Shown here one piece after another: positions 12,151 through 33,100 of a stretch of 64,000 bases of DNA. Position 1 is the first letter of the stretch. Each line of letters starts with the position of its first letter. Where the stretch lies: assembly GCA_903813345.2 (NCBI GenBank), contig CAIIXF020000011.1, positions 21,623,754 to 21,687,753 on the forward strand, given 5' to 3'. The notes under the pieces are model-generated. The model was not told the DNA's origin, did not search any database, and saw only the letters and a program-made list of their open reading frames with translations. The stretch is from Owenia fusiformis (lineage: Eukaryota; Annelida; Polychaeta; Sabellida; Oweniidae). A program made the translations under genes and the position numbers.

Positions 12151-12661
12151 AGATTTTTCTGGGCATTATATCCCCAATGTGACCTATTTTGGCAGTTTGA
12201 TGTATAATATATATTGTGTTTAAAGATTACTCAATAAAGTTGACATGGCGTAAAATTATCTAACATGAATTTACCAATAAAATCCCCAGGATTGTAATTT
12301 ACCGGGAAAACATTAAACACACAAGTTGAATGAGTAACAAATATGGCATGTTTATAACTGCTTAATGTAAGTCTGTACACCGTACAGATGTTCAACTCAT
12401 ACGCTCCCAAGTCCCATAGGATTGGTCCATACTGAGCATTCTGGGTAAATACTCCTCATATATGAGAACCATCCTCCATTAAGTTAACTCTGGTTCCTTT
12501 CACTGGATTTGCACATGTGGTCTACCACTTGTTCAATAACATGTGTTTTCAATGAGAATACCTGTTCCCATGTCCAATTAATGTGCACATTTGATGAGAA
12601 CTACAAAGTGTTGTTGGTCACTGGTTATATTTAAAATCACTAGAATCACTACAATTCTGGG

Positions 12662-19074
<6,413 letters not shown>

Positions 19075-19171
19075 ATTTTGATTATGAGATGGGAATATGT
19101 TCTTTTAGCTTTAATAATGCGTAAAACAGGTTTTAATCAGCTCATCTTCGTATTTTGTCAAACTTTAAAAA

Positions 19172-19179
19172 CCGGAAGT
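19172..19179 (+). promoter_or_regulatory. ETS-type motif CCGGAAGT upstream of CDK8
   Basis: ACCGGAAGT lies about 100 bp upstream of the CDK8 start codon. ETS/GABP sites of this form are common in core promoters of housekeeping genes; use here is inferred from position only. Confidence 0.4.
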
Positions 19180-19909
19180 TGAGACTAACATTTCACAATC
19201 ACGAAATTCGAGGTGTTATAATTACTTTATTTCGTTCAGTGTATTATACTTTACTTGGTGTCATCAGCTCATTTTCTGTTTCGGTTAAAGGAAATAATCC
19301 AATCCAAACTTGTACTTCGGGGATTTCAACATTCACCATTGTTCTGTTCATGGGCTTTAAACTAGATCTTATTGAAAGCCCATGTTCTGTTCAAGTGATA
19401 GAATTCTGAGTGTCCCAATGTGTTTCAAGCTTGGGTTCATTTTTTCTTTGACCTTTTTATCCTATCTTTATATCATAGATCATAGGCATATCAGGCCCAT
19501 GGCTGGCTTTTGATAAGGGGGTTCAAAGTCACTTGAAATGTGCTCAGAATGGTGGAAAACTCCATGATTTTAAATGTTCTTTTTATGAGACCCACCATAA
19601 TGTTAGTTGGTATCCTTGCATTCATGGAATCTTAGTCCATATATGAAATATGAAGGTCAGAATATTGATGTATTAGGTCCACCTTAAGCTAAAACTGTGA
19701 TGTTCGTGTAATGTCAAAGGATGTAGCCAGAATCCAAATATAGGTGGATTTAGAGGATATTAAACTTCTATTTAGTTCTATGAAACATAATATTTTGAGT
19801 AAAAATCATAAAAATATTTCTCTGAAATTCAGAAATAAGTATTTAAGTTGAGTTTTGTTGTCTAAAACAACTAGCTACATCCATGATATCTCAAATACTT
19901 TCTTTACGT

Positions 19910-19984
19910 TAGCCTTGCCCAAGTCGGTCTCTTTTACTATATTCAAGATCAGATAAGTAAAAAATACCGACTTGGGCAAGGCTA
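19910..19984. mobile_element. 75-bp MITE with perfect TAGCCTTGCCCAAGTCGGT termini
   Basis: TAGCCTTGCCCAAGTCGGT and its exact complement ACCGACTTGGGCAAGGCTA enclose 37 bp. The outer TA at both ends could be the duplicated target. A partial copy lies at 12991-13048. Confidence 0.85.
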
Positions 19985-20809
19985 TCTTTACGTCTCTAAC
20001 AATATAAATCAATCAACAACAAACATTTATATTTTATATTTTTCTCTGACATATATTGTTTTCTTACAAAATAACAGAGTACATATACATTTAAGCACAA
20101 GTGACTGTATGATATACTGTTATGGTAATGACTAACTATCTTATTTATGCTTGCCTTTTGTTTTCTATAATTTCATTTGTTATTTGCTCCTATTGAACAA
20201 TGTCATAATATATAGACATTTTGTAAGCCTACAGTAACTAAATAAATATCTGTTAGCAGCTAGGTGCAATGTAGAATCATGTCCCAGAAACTATAATGAA
20301 CCATTCGAAAGGTGTATGAGAGCCCCTCAACAAAAGGGGGCGAGGATTTTGACAAAAATTGGGGCTGTCAAATTCCAAATGCCTGGATCAGCCTGTTTAT
20401 ATCAAAATCAAACCCTAGGGACTATACTGTGTGTTTAATTTCCGACCTTCCCTGTGTTTGGAGGTTAATGGTGCATTGGTTTTAAACTGATCAAGCTGAT
20501 TTTTTCAGTATGTAAAGATGCAGTACTAGTCCACAATACAATATTGACCAGTTAGTCAGAAATACTGACATCCCTGGAAGGTTATTGAGTATAATCCAGC
20601 ATATATACTAGATGACACCCAAATCCTTCCAAATTAAGAAATGGAAATAATGTAATATGAACAAATTTTGAACATACATGATTCAAGTTCCACTTAGGCC
20701 TGGGTTACACTTAACCGCAACCATTGTCACAAAACTTAAAGCACTGACAGAGTATTTGGCAAGTCCGTTATGAGAATACCAACACAGATACCAACAAGGA
20801 CAGCAAAAA

Positions 20810-21106
20810 TTATTTGAATGCTCAATTTTTTGATATTCTCAAGTCCTGCCTAATTAACATGATAGCATTTTTTTTCACAGGAAGCATGAGTTCTGAAGTT
20901 TCCTCTCAGGTGTAACTGGATGGTAGCTGAGAGCATAAATAAATGTTTGTTTACAGCAAAAATTATTTGAATGCTTAATTTTTTTGATATTCTCAAGTCC
21001 TGCCTAATTAACATGATAGCTTTTTGTTACACAGGAAGCATGAGTTCTGAAGTTTCCTCTCAGGTGTAACTGGATGGTAGCTGAGAGCATAAATATATGT
21101 TTGTTT
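20810..21106. repeat. 143-bp tandem duplication abutting the SMARCAD1 stop codon
   Basis: ACAGCAAAAATTATTTGAAT begins at 20810 and again at 20953. The two units are nearly identical through GGAAGCATGAGTTCTGAAGT and CTGGATGGTAGCTGAGAGCA. The second unit ends in TGTTTGTTTA, which contains the complement of the SMARCAD1 TAA (21105-21107). The duplicated DNA is therefore the start of that gene's 3' UTR. Confidence 0.88.
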
Positions 21107-24100
21107 ATTTCTTGATGTCCCCTATTGCTTCTTTCAGTAGCACTGCCACATCAGACTGGGCCCCTTCAGATGAAACTGAAACATAAATATAACAGAACAT
21201 ATATAGCATTTCAATGGAGTATAACAATTAAACCTGCACATCGCTCCAAAACGCAATCTTGGGTTGTTTCGGGGGTGAACTTTATCATTTTGAGATTAAT
21301 GAAAGATTATAGAATGATGAACAAATGGGGCAAATCTTGTGTAGAAATACTTACGATAAATGTGTCATTTCAAAGATTATTCATTGAATTGCTTCGATCG
21401 GCGCCGACGATATGATTTTGAAAAGGTTTCTAAATGAAGAATGTGACGTCACTTCCGAATCATAGCATTCAAAATAAGTAGCGTTTAATTACTTCCACCA
21501 TCCATAAAAACACGGTGGTCTAGCGGTACAATTCTCGCTTAGCATGCGCGAGGCCCGGGTTCGAATCCCGCATTCGCCTTTTTATTTTTTTAACTAAATG
21601 ATTGCTCTTTGATATAACGCAGAAAAAAACAATTTTTATTTACATAAACTTTATATTAGAGCTTAAAAATGTAAAAACAATATATGTCAACATATTGCGT
21701 TTTGGAGCGATGTGCAGGTTTAATGTGATATCCAGTGGCATTTGCTGTAGTGCAGGTTCTATTCTATTTGGACATCCTACACAATTCCATTCTTTAGCAT
21801 CATGGTGGATTTTGCTGAAAACTACTGTCCAAAGTGAATATTTTGTTACATTTACAGCTCTAGTGGTAGAAGAATAAATTCTATCAATATTTATTCATGG
21901 ATTTGGAATCACACTACATGTCTTTGCACAACAAGTAATCTTTAAGGTAGAATGAATAAATAATCAGGCCTATGGTCAGCTTTTGCCAATGTGTTGGGGC
22001 ACTTTTCAAAAAATTCCAGGAGGGAGTTCACTTAAGACAACGTTGGCCCAAAATCATTCAGAATGGTGAAAAACTGCATGATTTTAAAAGAAATTTTGCC
22101 CACCCCACTGGCTACAGCCTGATACTTTATCACGAAAACTTACTTTTATTAGATGTAAGATCTTGTTCTAGTTGTAACTTTTCTTGTGCACATTTCAGCA
22201 TCCCTGGCTCTATAGTGCCCTCACTAATGAGACGTATGACACGGACATCCCTGGAGCACACAATAACAACTGATGAAAGGGCTATGTTATGAATGGTTTT
22301 CACATGGTTTTGAAATATACTGAGAAAGGATTTTGTGAAACCTGTAAAGTGGAACACTTCTAGAAATGGAACACCTTTCAATAACACCTGTTATTGGAAC
22401 ACTTTTCAGAGTTGACCAATGAACCTTTATGAATGGAATACCTCTGTTAGTGGAACCCATTTCAGAGACCCAAGACCAAACGACTTAATGTTAAATGAAC
22501 CTCTATTAGTGGAACACCTCCTAAGTGGAGCACTTCAGAGTCGACCAAATGACTTAAATGTTAAATGAACCTCTATTAGTGGAACACCTCCTAAGTGGAA
22601 CACTTTTTAGAAGTACCAAAGATGTTCCACAGGTTTTAAGTGAATCATAACACATATTTGAACAAGACTTGAGAACTGTATTTCAACTGCCTTTTATGCA
22701 AAATTATACTTCAAATGAATACCACTAGTTATAGAGTCATAACAATTCACTATACAGTGCATTTCTAGAAATAGTCCTATAATATAGAAGTGAAAGGGTT
22801 AATAAGACTAACTTGAGTTGTCCAAGCCTGTGGCACCTGTCCTCTGCCTGTTTGTCATTGTAAGGGTTAAAGTCAATATCATGGATGATCACCACATTGG
22901 CGGCTACCAGGTTAATACCTGAATAAAGAGAGATTTACAAATGGTGGCATTTGTAGATACATTAAAAATGTATGGTTAATGAATTTAGAATTCTTGAATA
23001 ACAGTTTTCAAATACATGATTTATTAATTAGAAAATGAATTTCTCATAAATGAAACTAAATCCATGGACAGGTTTTTATTGTTTATTTTCTGTATATGCA
23101 ATACTGTATCTCACATAAATAATACCTAGTACCTACCTAACCCACCAGCTTTTGTAGAAAGAAGGAAAATGAACACTTTTGGATCAATGTTGAATTTGTC
23201 TATCATTGTTTGCCTGAAAAACAAGCATTTTAGGAAATTACAGATAGCCAGTCATTAATTTATAAGATTAATTCCAGAGAACTCCTGGATCATACGATAA
23301 GATGGAAGACAAGGCAGAAAAGATAAAAAAGTTTATGATCAAAATGAGTGTTTGATACTAGAATAGTATCTGTGAGTTCACACCAGATCATGATAACTAG
23401 TTGACCTCTTTAAGGTACACATGTATTTGAACCAAACCTGAACATATACAGGGCGTCAAATAAGTCTGTTCTCCCCCCTTAACTTTTTAAATTTACAAAT
23501 AACATAGGGTTTCTATATATCATTTTAAGGGGAATTTAATTTGCTGATCACACACCAAATTTCAGAGAGATTGGTTAAATTCCAAGTTTTTAAGAGCATT
23601 TCTAGTGATATTCATGTTTTTAATAGTTCGTTAAATTCCCCAAAGCAGCTTGGACTGCCTCAATTCTACAAGGATACGATTCCAAATGTTCACAAACAGG
23701 GGTGTTGCACTCTCGAGGCTTCTAAAAGCTTTCTTGATACATTTGAGCAATGTTTCATGGCTATAAAGTTTCTCCTCTGGTTGATCTTCGATTAATTTTT
23801 TGACCTTGTCCTTAATAATCGCAGTATCAACTTTTCACTGTTCATTCATTATCCTGGTAATTTTACTCTTTTTGACGCAATCAACGGTCAACTACATCCT
23901 TTCAAGAAACATTGTAGCAATTTTATTAGGAAGAGTTCATTATTGATTTTCTAGGAGTGATCAGCATTTTCCATAAGCTTTAGAATGATATATGGGAAAG
24001 TATGATAACTTTAAAAATAAAAAAGTTAAGTGGGGAGAACAGACTTATTTGACGCCCTGTACAGAAATATTTTTTACAGAATGAAAATACATGTACACAC

Positions 24101-27100
24101 AGTAAGAAAATATGATATAACAACATAAACAATACAAACCTTTCTGGAACAGGTGTTCCCCCATCCAGTCTGAAGTATTTGTGACCTCTAGTTTGAAGAT
24201 ACACCTCCATAATGTCCAACATCATAGTAAACTGACTGAATAGAAGTACCCGATCACCCTAAAATAATAGCAAAATTCATAGAAAACAATTTTCCAAATT
24301 GGGCTGGTCAATATTTACAACTGAATAATTTTTTTGATCTTGTGTACAAAATCAACTCCTCTGGAATGAAAAATCTCGCTCTGTTGTCATTTACTCCCCT
24401 ATGTTTCAAAAGAAGTTTTTGAATTTCCTTCTATTTTTATCTACATAATTTATATGTAACACCCGAAAATTCACCTTTGCTTTTATATCTGGAAGGACTT
24501 CGTCAAGGTAACGGAATTTTCCAGAATCTGTTATTATGGTATCATCTAGCATGTATGGGTGGAGGGACTGAAAGTATAAATGTAGAACTTACACTGTACA
24601 AATCACTGATTAATAATGTGAGTGATCTTTTTTTGCATAGAATTTATGTTGATCTAAAACAAGCACTATTGAAATTTCACAAATACGCATTGATATAGAA
24701 ATATCATTTTAAACTTACTGAATAGTGCTCACAAAGTTTGTGTAGCTCAAAATCAGACATGACTTCCATGTCCTCATATATCAAGTCCTTGCTGGCTTTG
24801 GCATGAGTGGGTTCCTAGAATCATAGATACAAAAGGTTAGGTACTGGGAGGTTTTGGATATAGGGACGTTTATCTCCATGTCAATATAGTCTTCTGTGAC
24901 AAGAATGGTTATGCACCTTTATGAAAACTATATTTTACATATACCTGTAGCAGACATCATTTTAACAGGGGGCAATTTTCTACCTGTTCAAAGAATTGAG
25001 TAAATTGAACCCTCTCCCAATTGATCATATTAAGAGAACAGCATGTCATCTACCTTTCTTTAAAAGAACATTTCTGACTTTATAAAACTATAATTTATTT
25101 AGTTATTAATTGTTTTTAAATTGTTTCTACTTACCTGAAGCATGAGTTTAGCCATCTGCTTCAGTTTGTCATTGGAATATGTGTTCCTATTAAGTAAATG
25201 ATGGTTGGCCACTTTACGTAGTTGCATGAACATGGATTTACCTGAAAAAAAACATATCACACATGGCTCTACAGTAAATTAATAAATGGAAAAATAGTCC
25301 TAACATAGGTTTTTTACTTCAAGGAATATTCCTTGCCAGACCCTTTCTCTCTTGATATGGTAGCTATAATCATATATATAGTTTCCATATTTAGCAAAAC
25401 ATGGGAAAATGTTTTAATATGGTCAACATTGATCATTTAAAAATCTAGTGCTTATTTCCAGTGAGCTGCCATCTTTTAAGATTTCTTGCAGGAAGTGATG
25501 TCATCAACTCTCAACTTCTATAACCTTGCCCAAAACAGTATAGGAAAGTAGCACAAAATCACTTCTAGACAAGTGATCATTACTTTCTGTGCAAAAATAT
25601 TTTCAGGGCTTATCAACTTAGAATAAAAGAAGAGATTTTCAGAAGGATTAAATAAGATACAAAGTTGAAAAAGAATATTAGCTGGTTTTGTAGTTCTTAA
25701 TAGCTCCTCACCTAATGCTATATGCAAAGTTGAGAGTCAATGACATCACTTCATGTGTGAAATTTTAAAAGATGGAAGCTTACTGGAATTGAGCATCACA
25801 TTTCTAAGTGATCAAATTTGACCGTGTTTTGCTAAACGTTAAACAAGGCAAGAATATATATTGTTATAGCTACCATATGAGGAGAGAGATGGTTTGGCAA
25901 GGAATATTCCTTTAACAAACAGTAAGAAATACTGTACAAATACCACTTTTGACCAACCATACAGTTGCTAGCATGCCAGAGAAAAAATAGTGTTTAATAC
26001 TTTCTATACAATGGATAATAAAGCCCTTTGTTAATATAAAAAACCACCAAGTGTTAAAATCTTCCACAATGTACATTGTGCACATTAGAGAGGGCTGGGA
26101 TACAAGATATATTCTGAGGGACATAAATTGTATTTCCAACCAAAAAGCTGTGGAAAAACTACAGACAGTACATGTACCTTGTTTCTCAAGATTTTTCCTT
26201 TGATCATCCTCTTTTAATGAGTTCCTGAACTGCTGTATTAGGTCATCATACAGCTCCCTCTGCTCAAATGCCATGGGGCAGACTTCAACATGTTCTATTT
26301 TGGCTGGTAGTTGTTTTAAAACCTAGAAAAGCACCACATTTCTGCTTATGCCTCTAAACAATTAATATAACACAAACACATTGAATTCTTCAACTAACAC
26401 ATAATATGAAAGGAAGTATAAATTCAATCAAAATATTTCTAAGGAATAAATTGTATTAAGTTGATATTGCACACAAGCACAATCATAACTAGACAACAGC
26501 AATGCCAAAGCGTAGCAAATCCCATCAAACAGCCATGGCTGGAATTTTTACAAACAAAGTAAAGAGCAAAAATGGCAGCAATTTTTCAAAATGACCACCA
26601 TCTACCAAAACTGTCATTAGACAGTGTGCCATGCTTATAGTATTCACATACCAAATATGAACAAAAACGCTCCACTACTTTTTGAGTTGGCAAAATATGT
26701 TAAAATGGCGGCCATTTTTCAAAATGGCAGCCTTCTACCAAAAGTGTCATTAGACAGTGTGCCATGCTTATAGTATTCACATACCTCAGCATTTTTAAAT
26801 GAGCGGCCATTCTGAAAATCAGCTTTCGAGCAGAACTACTCCCATAGGGTATATGAGTGTACAAAATATGAACAATATCGGGCCAAAGGTATTTGAGTTA
26901 TTACCTGGACGGACGGACGGATAGACATACGTAGCGAAAGACAAGTTGAGTGCTCTACCAAACAACAATAAAAAGAGAATGTCCACAACTAGTCAAAATA
27001 TTTAAGGAGCACGCGATTGCCTCGATAGAATGCTGACAATATGACAAAAACAATCCACATATTGAAACATCACTAACCCAATATTATATAGAACAGGTCG

Positions 27101-30100
27101 AAATAGAAACTATAAACAATATATACTCACATGTTGTTTGAGTCTTCTAAGTACAAATGGTTTCATTATGCGTTTAGCATGCTCTATTCTATCTCTCTCA
27201 AACTTGGACTGTGGACCATCACCTTTGCCCTACAATAATAAAGGACTTATTCATCAAAAATAAGTAGTCGTACTGTTTTTAACAGGCATTACATATTTTC
27301 ATATTAATTACATATAAATCTCTTACTAGCTTTTTAAGATTTGTAGTGGAGTAAAAAAATTTCAGGGTTTAATGCCTTAATTCCATTCCTTCATTAATGT
27401 ATTGTTCCTCATTTAAAAATAACTTGTGGCTCCACAGCAGTCACAAAGAGGGGTAATATCCCAGAATTCTTAGAATGAATCTATCTCTATGTAAAGCTTT
27501 GAATGCTGGGTTTTTTCCTCCTCTTGCAGTCACAGTTGAATCAATACCTCAGATTATTAAATGCATTTACTACCAATAACACAGATAGGTTTGTAAGTAA
27601 GCTGATTATGAACCACAAGAATGCATGATTGACTAATTTAAAAGCTACTTTACCTGGATCATTGCAAATATTCTTTTAAGTTGATCAGTCTTTCCATAGA
27701 AGAGGTCTGGCATGACAAAAGCCAGCAAAGACATGAGTTCTACAAGATTGTTCTGCATGGGTGTCCCAGTCAGTAGTAATCTTCTCTTAACCTAAATAAC
27801 AAATTAATCATTTTTGGTTAGGGCTCATTTAGCTAGTTTTGGATTTTTAGTATCGAGTGAGTCAGTTCAATATTTTATGTTTATGGATCGCAAATTCTGG
27901 TCCTTGGATTAAAATAGAGGTTCCGCACAACGTTTTTAGCCAAACATATCTAAAATCTGTAACACATTCACCAGATTTATGTGTAGAAGTTCAATTAAAC
28001 CAAAATGCAGTTGCATATGTGGTCAAACACCAAATCTTACCCTGATTTTCATGAGATTTTGGTAGCGTAGACTTGTCATGTTTTTCAGCATGTGTCCCTC
28101 ATCTAGGACTCCATAGTGGCATTTCAGTGACTTGAATAGCAGTCTGTCTTCAACACTACTGGTTGCTGTTGTATAACTGAAAATATATATCGATTCATGC
28201 TTTCAATATTCTTGGTGTTTATTCTCTTGTTCATATTTTTGGTGAAACAAACTTCTCTAGCTAAGGATGGTGCCTCAATATCAACAGTTGTGGAAAAAAC
28301 GAATTTAATTTTGTTATGGTTTTTCCACCTACCCTCATATATCACATTTTTAAAGTTTGTCTGACTTGAATATTGAAAAAACAGCACTTTTCAGTTTTCA
28401 CTGATAAAATTATCACTTAAAGAGAGAATCAAATCTAGCGAGCAGGCCAACAAAAAATTGCTTCAATTTTAGAATATTTCTGGCTCATGTCATTCCTTGT
28501 CATGTCTATTTTCTAAAAGTCCCTGAAATGAACACTCTATTTTAGGAAAACTCAAGATTTTTACAATAATGAATTCTTTTTTTATAAGAATGGTTACCAT
28601 TCTTATTATTTGGGAGAATTTAAACATTTTTCACCCATTTTTGCACTTTGAATCCATAATAACTTTACCAATTTAAAACATATTATGAATCTTTTTTGGA
28701 GATATTGTATTTGAGATTGCAAGGAATAGATTAGTAGGTCAATTGTACATGTTGCTTGTAATTTTGTCACCCCTATAGATCTGATTCGGCCTTTAAGCTC
28801 TCACTCCCATAATAAAATAAAATGAACTTTCCAAACTGTTAGATATATTGGATACCATTCTTTGGTAAATCTCAAAACATCTTTTTAAACAAAGCCAGAT
28901 ACGCTACTCACGTTGTTATGACGACATTGAAGTCAACCTGTTGTGCATATATTTGTGCGCGTATAGACCTACGTTCATCCTGGCTGCCATAGTACATGAG
29001 AATCTTCATTGCCGGACACCAACGGTTGAACTCACGGAGCCAGTTATCTGAAAAAAACAATGAAAATTATCATAGAAACTGAAAAGAAATTTCCCCAAGT
29101 ATAACATACTTTTCTACCAAGTTCCACCAAAATAAATTTTATGCTTTGATAATCATTGATATTTTAATGTGACCCCTAAAACCATATATAAAGCACACTC
29201 TGGATTCATAGAAGGGGTTGTCATTGAAAGAAACATTTTCCGCATAAATTTGTTTTATGCTGTCCTACCTAATGTAGATGATGGAGCTATGACAAGATGT
29301 GGCCCTTCATCTCCAGTTTCCAATAGATGGCACAGGAAGGCTATTGCTTGAATCGTTTTTCCAAGGCCCTGTGACAGAACAAGAAATCGAATAAGAAAAA
29401 AAATTATAATATGTAATCATAAAATAGTGAAACCTGTATACCTGAACCCCTCTCAATGTGAACACTTTTTCTCTATCCCAAATCCCCCATCAATTCACAC
29501 ATTCAAAAAACCATGTGGTGTTTTACTGTACTATCATTCGGTTGGTTATATAAAGGAAGTAATATGGAAAAATAGAGACATGACATCATGAATCCTGTTA
29601 ACATAAGTACTATCATTAAATATAACCTATCAATTGTATACTTTCTAAATCTTCTTCAGACAATTTACAGCCTGATTCATTTGATTCAAATTTCGCACAT
29701 TGTGCTTGATGGTTGTGTTTATGAACGTACCATTTCATCAGCTAAGATGCCATTCAGGTGTTGTTTGTGCATCAGAAGCAGCCAGTTGAGACCTATCAAT
29801 TGGTAGTCTTTGAGTTGTAACCTTCAAAGAGATCTATGATAAATGTCATTTGTAATGCATTTAGCCATGCTGGCAATGTATGTTCATGCAATCAAAGTAA
29901 TGATAGACCCATAATAAGGCTAAAAAGAAGTATAATCATTTCAAAAAGGCAACCCTACTAGATTCGGGAATTGTGAATGTTTTGCATGTTAGATATATTC
30001 ATAATTTCAACATAAACATATCAAGTAGAAACATGTAAATTATGATTTAGTACAAACCGTTTATTCAGAAGTGCTGGTTGTTTTGAGATCTGGTACGTCA

Positions 30101-33100
30101 GGGGATTGTCCATCTCCATTTTACCCATAATGCTATTCACCACATCTTCGAGACTTGTCGATATTGACTCACATTTCTGCATGAGAGATTTTACTTGGTT
30201 GCGTATCTTTATAAAGTCCTTACATCCAGCCAAAATGTTGTCAGTTATAGTCTTGTTTTCTTCAACCTTTGTAGTCTAAACAAAACAAGTATACGCAATT
30301 AGTATGTTTTATATTGATGTAAAACCTCTCGACTTGAGCAATTTCAAGGTCAATTTCTACTACTATCATTGGATATCTCTAAGATGAGCAATCCAGAACT
30401 TTTCCTCTATACCCCAAGAGTGTTCATTTAGTTTTACATAATATTATTGTTATAATAATTTGATGTCTAGAAAGCCCACTCAAAGGGACCAAGGTTATAT
30501 ATAGATGTGTGCATACTTCTAATAATATTTTGAGGAGGAGATAAAAGTTCATTATCATAAGCTTACATAGATTCTTTAAAGGAAGCAATTTTTAATTTAA
30601 AGGAAGTCAAACATGTTCTAATCCATATCTGTGGATAATATCAGGCCTTTAGTAAAAAACTGCATCAATACTAAATAAAACAAATCCTTGAAATCTTGAA
30701 AATGTAAAATTGGATGCCAACGCAGGCCTACTAAACAAATAATTTACTTGAAAACACTTAATGTATGGAAATTCAGGTTAACTTACGAGATCATCAAAGT
30801 CTTCAAATGGTCTCAAAGATACGAGAACATCAGCTTTTTTCCGAGAACAGCCAGGGACAATCATCAACTCTTCAAGTTGAGCATCATTGAAGAAAGATAG
30901 CACCATCTCTTTCTGGGTCTGTTTAATCACTGGGTCACCCTGTAATACAGTAGTTTAAATTTTTCCTTATAATTGGATCACCCTGTTATACAGTAGTCAA
31001 CAGTTTCCTTATTATTGGGTCACCCTGTAATACAGTAGTCAAAATTTTCCTTATTATTGGGTCACCCTGTAATACAGTAGTCAAAATTTTCCTTATTATT
31101 GGGTCACCCTGTAATACAGTAGTCAAAAATGTTCCTTATTATTGGGTCACCCTGCTCACAGTTGTTACAATTTTTCTTTATTATTTGATCACCCTGAAAT
31201 ATAATAGGTTTAAATTCTTTTGATCATATTCAATACAGTACTTGGATGTTGCAGTACTTGGGCCATGACAATGCATTATTTGACCTGATAAAAAAAAAAT
31301 ACATGTACACAGTCACACTTTGAACAAGAGCAGAATGGCCCCATTGTAATTTAACCACCATGCCCAAAACCTAATCTGGGACTGGTCTGCTTTTGCATCT
31401 GTAAAAATTTTGAAGTTGAATGGATAATATAAAAGTTTTCCCGAAATTTTGATGACAAGATTTATATGTCACCTGCAACCCTCCCCCCCCCGCATGCACA
31501 GCTGCCACACGGTAGCTCAAGATGGTGACAATATGGTACTTTTCCAAAGTGTGATTAGATAGTAGATGGATTCATGGATAAAATAGATAAAAATAATATT
31601 GGAGTCATATGTTGTAAGTAAAAAGCAATAGAGAGATGATATTTTTTGGGATTTAATATGGAAGATTTTTACAGCCAGACAATGAGGGTATATACATCAT
31701 CTGATCATAGTGACATCACATACCAGCTGACATCACATACCAGCACAGGACTTTTTTCATGGTGACACTTTTACTTCACAAATAAAATAATGGGTCATCA
31801 AAAATCTTTTTGACCTCAAATCACCTTATTTGACCCCTTTTCAGGTTTTAAGCAACCTGATGGTTTATTAACATGATGCCCCTTGAAATCATAGTGACTA
31901 TTTTGCTCTAAATCGGGGCACTGTAATTAAAATGGAGTTCTTACAATGAACAGTACATATATATCTTTAGTTGGATTAATATTTGAAAATTACACATACA
32001 AACTTATATTAATGTTATTCTGATAAAATGACCTTCAAACTGCAAGTCAAGTAAAAACAAAGAGAGAATCTATGTTTAACATGCCACTGAATAATAACAT
32101 ATATCACTTTCACAAATAATTTGCACTTGTAATTTACATACAACTGAAAAGTTAAGATTTTCACATGATGAATACTGACAGCTCCATTAAACCAGATTTA
32201 CTACATGTATGCATTAGCTAACCCCTTATATTATGTCTCAATGGTTTTGAAACTGAACTTGAACTAAATGACACAACATTCAAATGGGACCTGGATGTGT
32301 CAGTCTGAGGAATCATGCTTTAAATGCCTGATAAACTATTACATGTACATGTAATTTGATTTTGCTTCTTTAAAAGAGAGTGTCATCTGAAAACAGTACT
32401 GTACATCACTGTTTTGAAAAATAGTACTGTACAGCACTGTAAAAACAGTACTGTACTACGCGGTTCAAAACAGTGGTTAGAATAGCACTGTACAATGCTG
32501 TACAGCGCAGTGCTTGATCTGCACTGTTCAGTATACTGTTTACACCAATGTACCAGTGTTGCAAGATGATTGATGGGGGGTATGTGTCCCATGATTTTAA
32601 TTTTGATATGGGCGACGGTATTCACCTCATGATGAGATGACCAATGTTACCATATTTCAAAATTAAACATTGCATTATAAAACATATGAAAAGATGAAAT
32701 ACAAAAGTATTGTGGCCTATAACAAATTAGGCAATATCAAGCTATCGTTGAAACCCTTAATTTGTTCATATTATCAAGATATAGGTGCAAGGACAATCCA
32801 AACCAACAATAACAATAATTCCAAGGCCATCTACTCTATTTCTCATTATTTATTTTCAATTCTCTCACTTTACTTCAAAGTTTGCCCAAAATAAGTATCC
32901 CAAAATGAGGTCAATGTTTCAATAGAAATAATGGCCACTTGACTTTATATTCACGAATCAGATGTTTTATATAGTCAACGCAAATGTGTGTAAATTATCA
33001 CCTTTAAGATTATTGGTCTAATCGGGATATTCACTTTATTGCATTCAGCTGTAGCTAAAATGATTGTCCTTCGACTATTTCTATATTTAGTGTGTACTTT

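Larger units (their letters stand above)
10133..12661. other. Intergenic region between convergent NDUFB4 and CDK8
   Basis: I see no gene here. The region holds small hairpins: GATTTGAAGTGCAAT near 10417 with its complement near 10455-10470, and TGTATTGCTACTGAGATTGT near 10494 with its complement near 10563-10582. It also holds one dispersed-repeat copy (11856-12003) and a short GTGGAACACCT repeat fragment (12068-12150). The 3' UTR of the minus-strand CDK8 gene must lie at its right end. Confidence 0.5.
19075..21104. other. Intergenic region between CDK8 and SMARCAD1
   Basis: No gene is visible. It holds the CDK8 promoter side, part of a CAGGCCCGTAGCC-type repeat (about 19487-19600), the 75-bp MITE at 19910-19984, and at its right end the duplicated SMARCAD1 3' UTR (20810-21104). 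The remainder is AT-rich, with no structure I can name. Confidence 0.5.

Noticed and set aside
23541-23795. 84-codon plus-strand frame as a gene
   Set aside because: It lies within the TA-flanked mariner-like element, and the likelier coding strand is minus, where stops break it.
30934-31195. CRISPR-like array (regular ~42-bp repeats)
   Set aside because: There are no unique spacers; the units are contiguous tandem copies of a splice acceptor in an animal gene.
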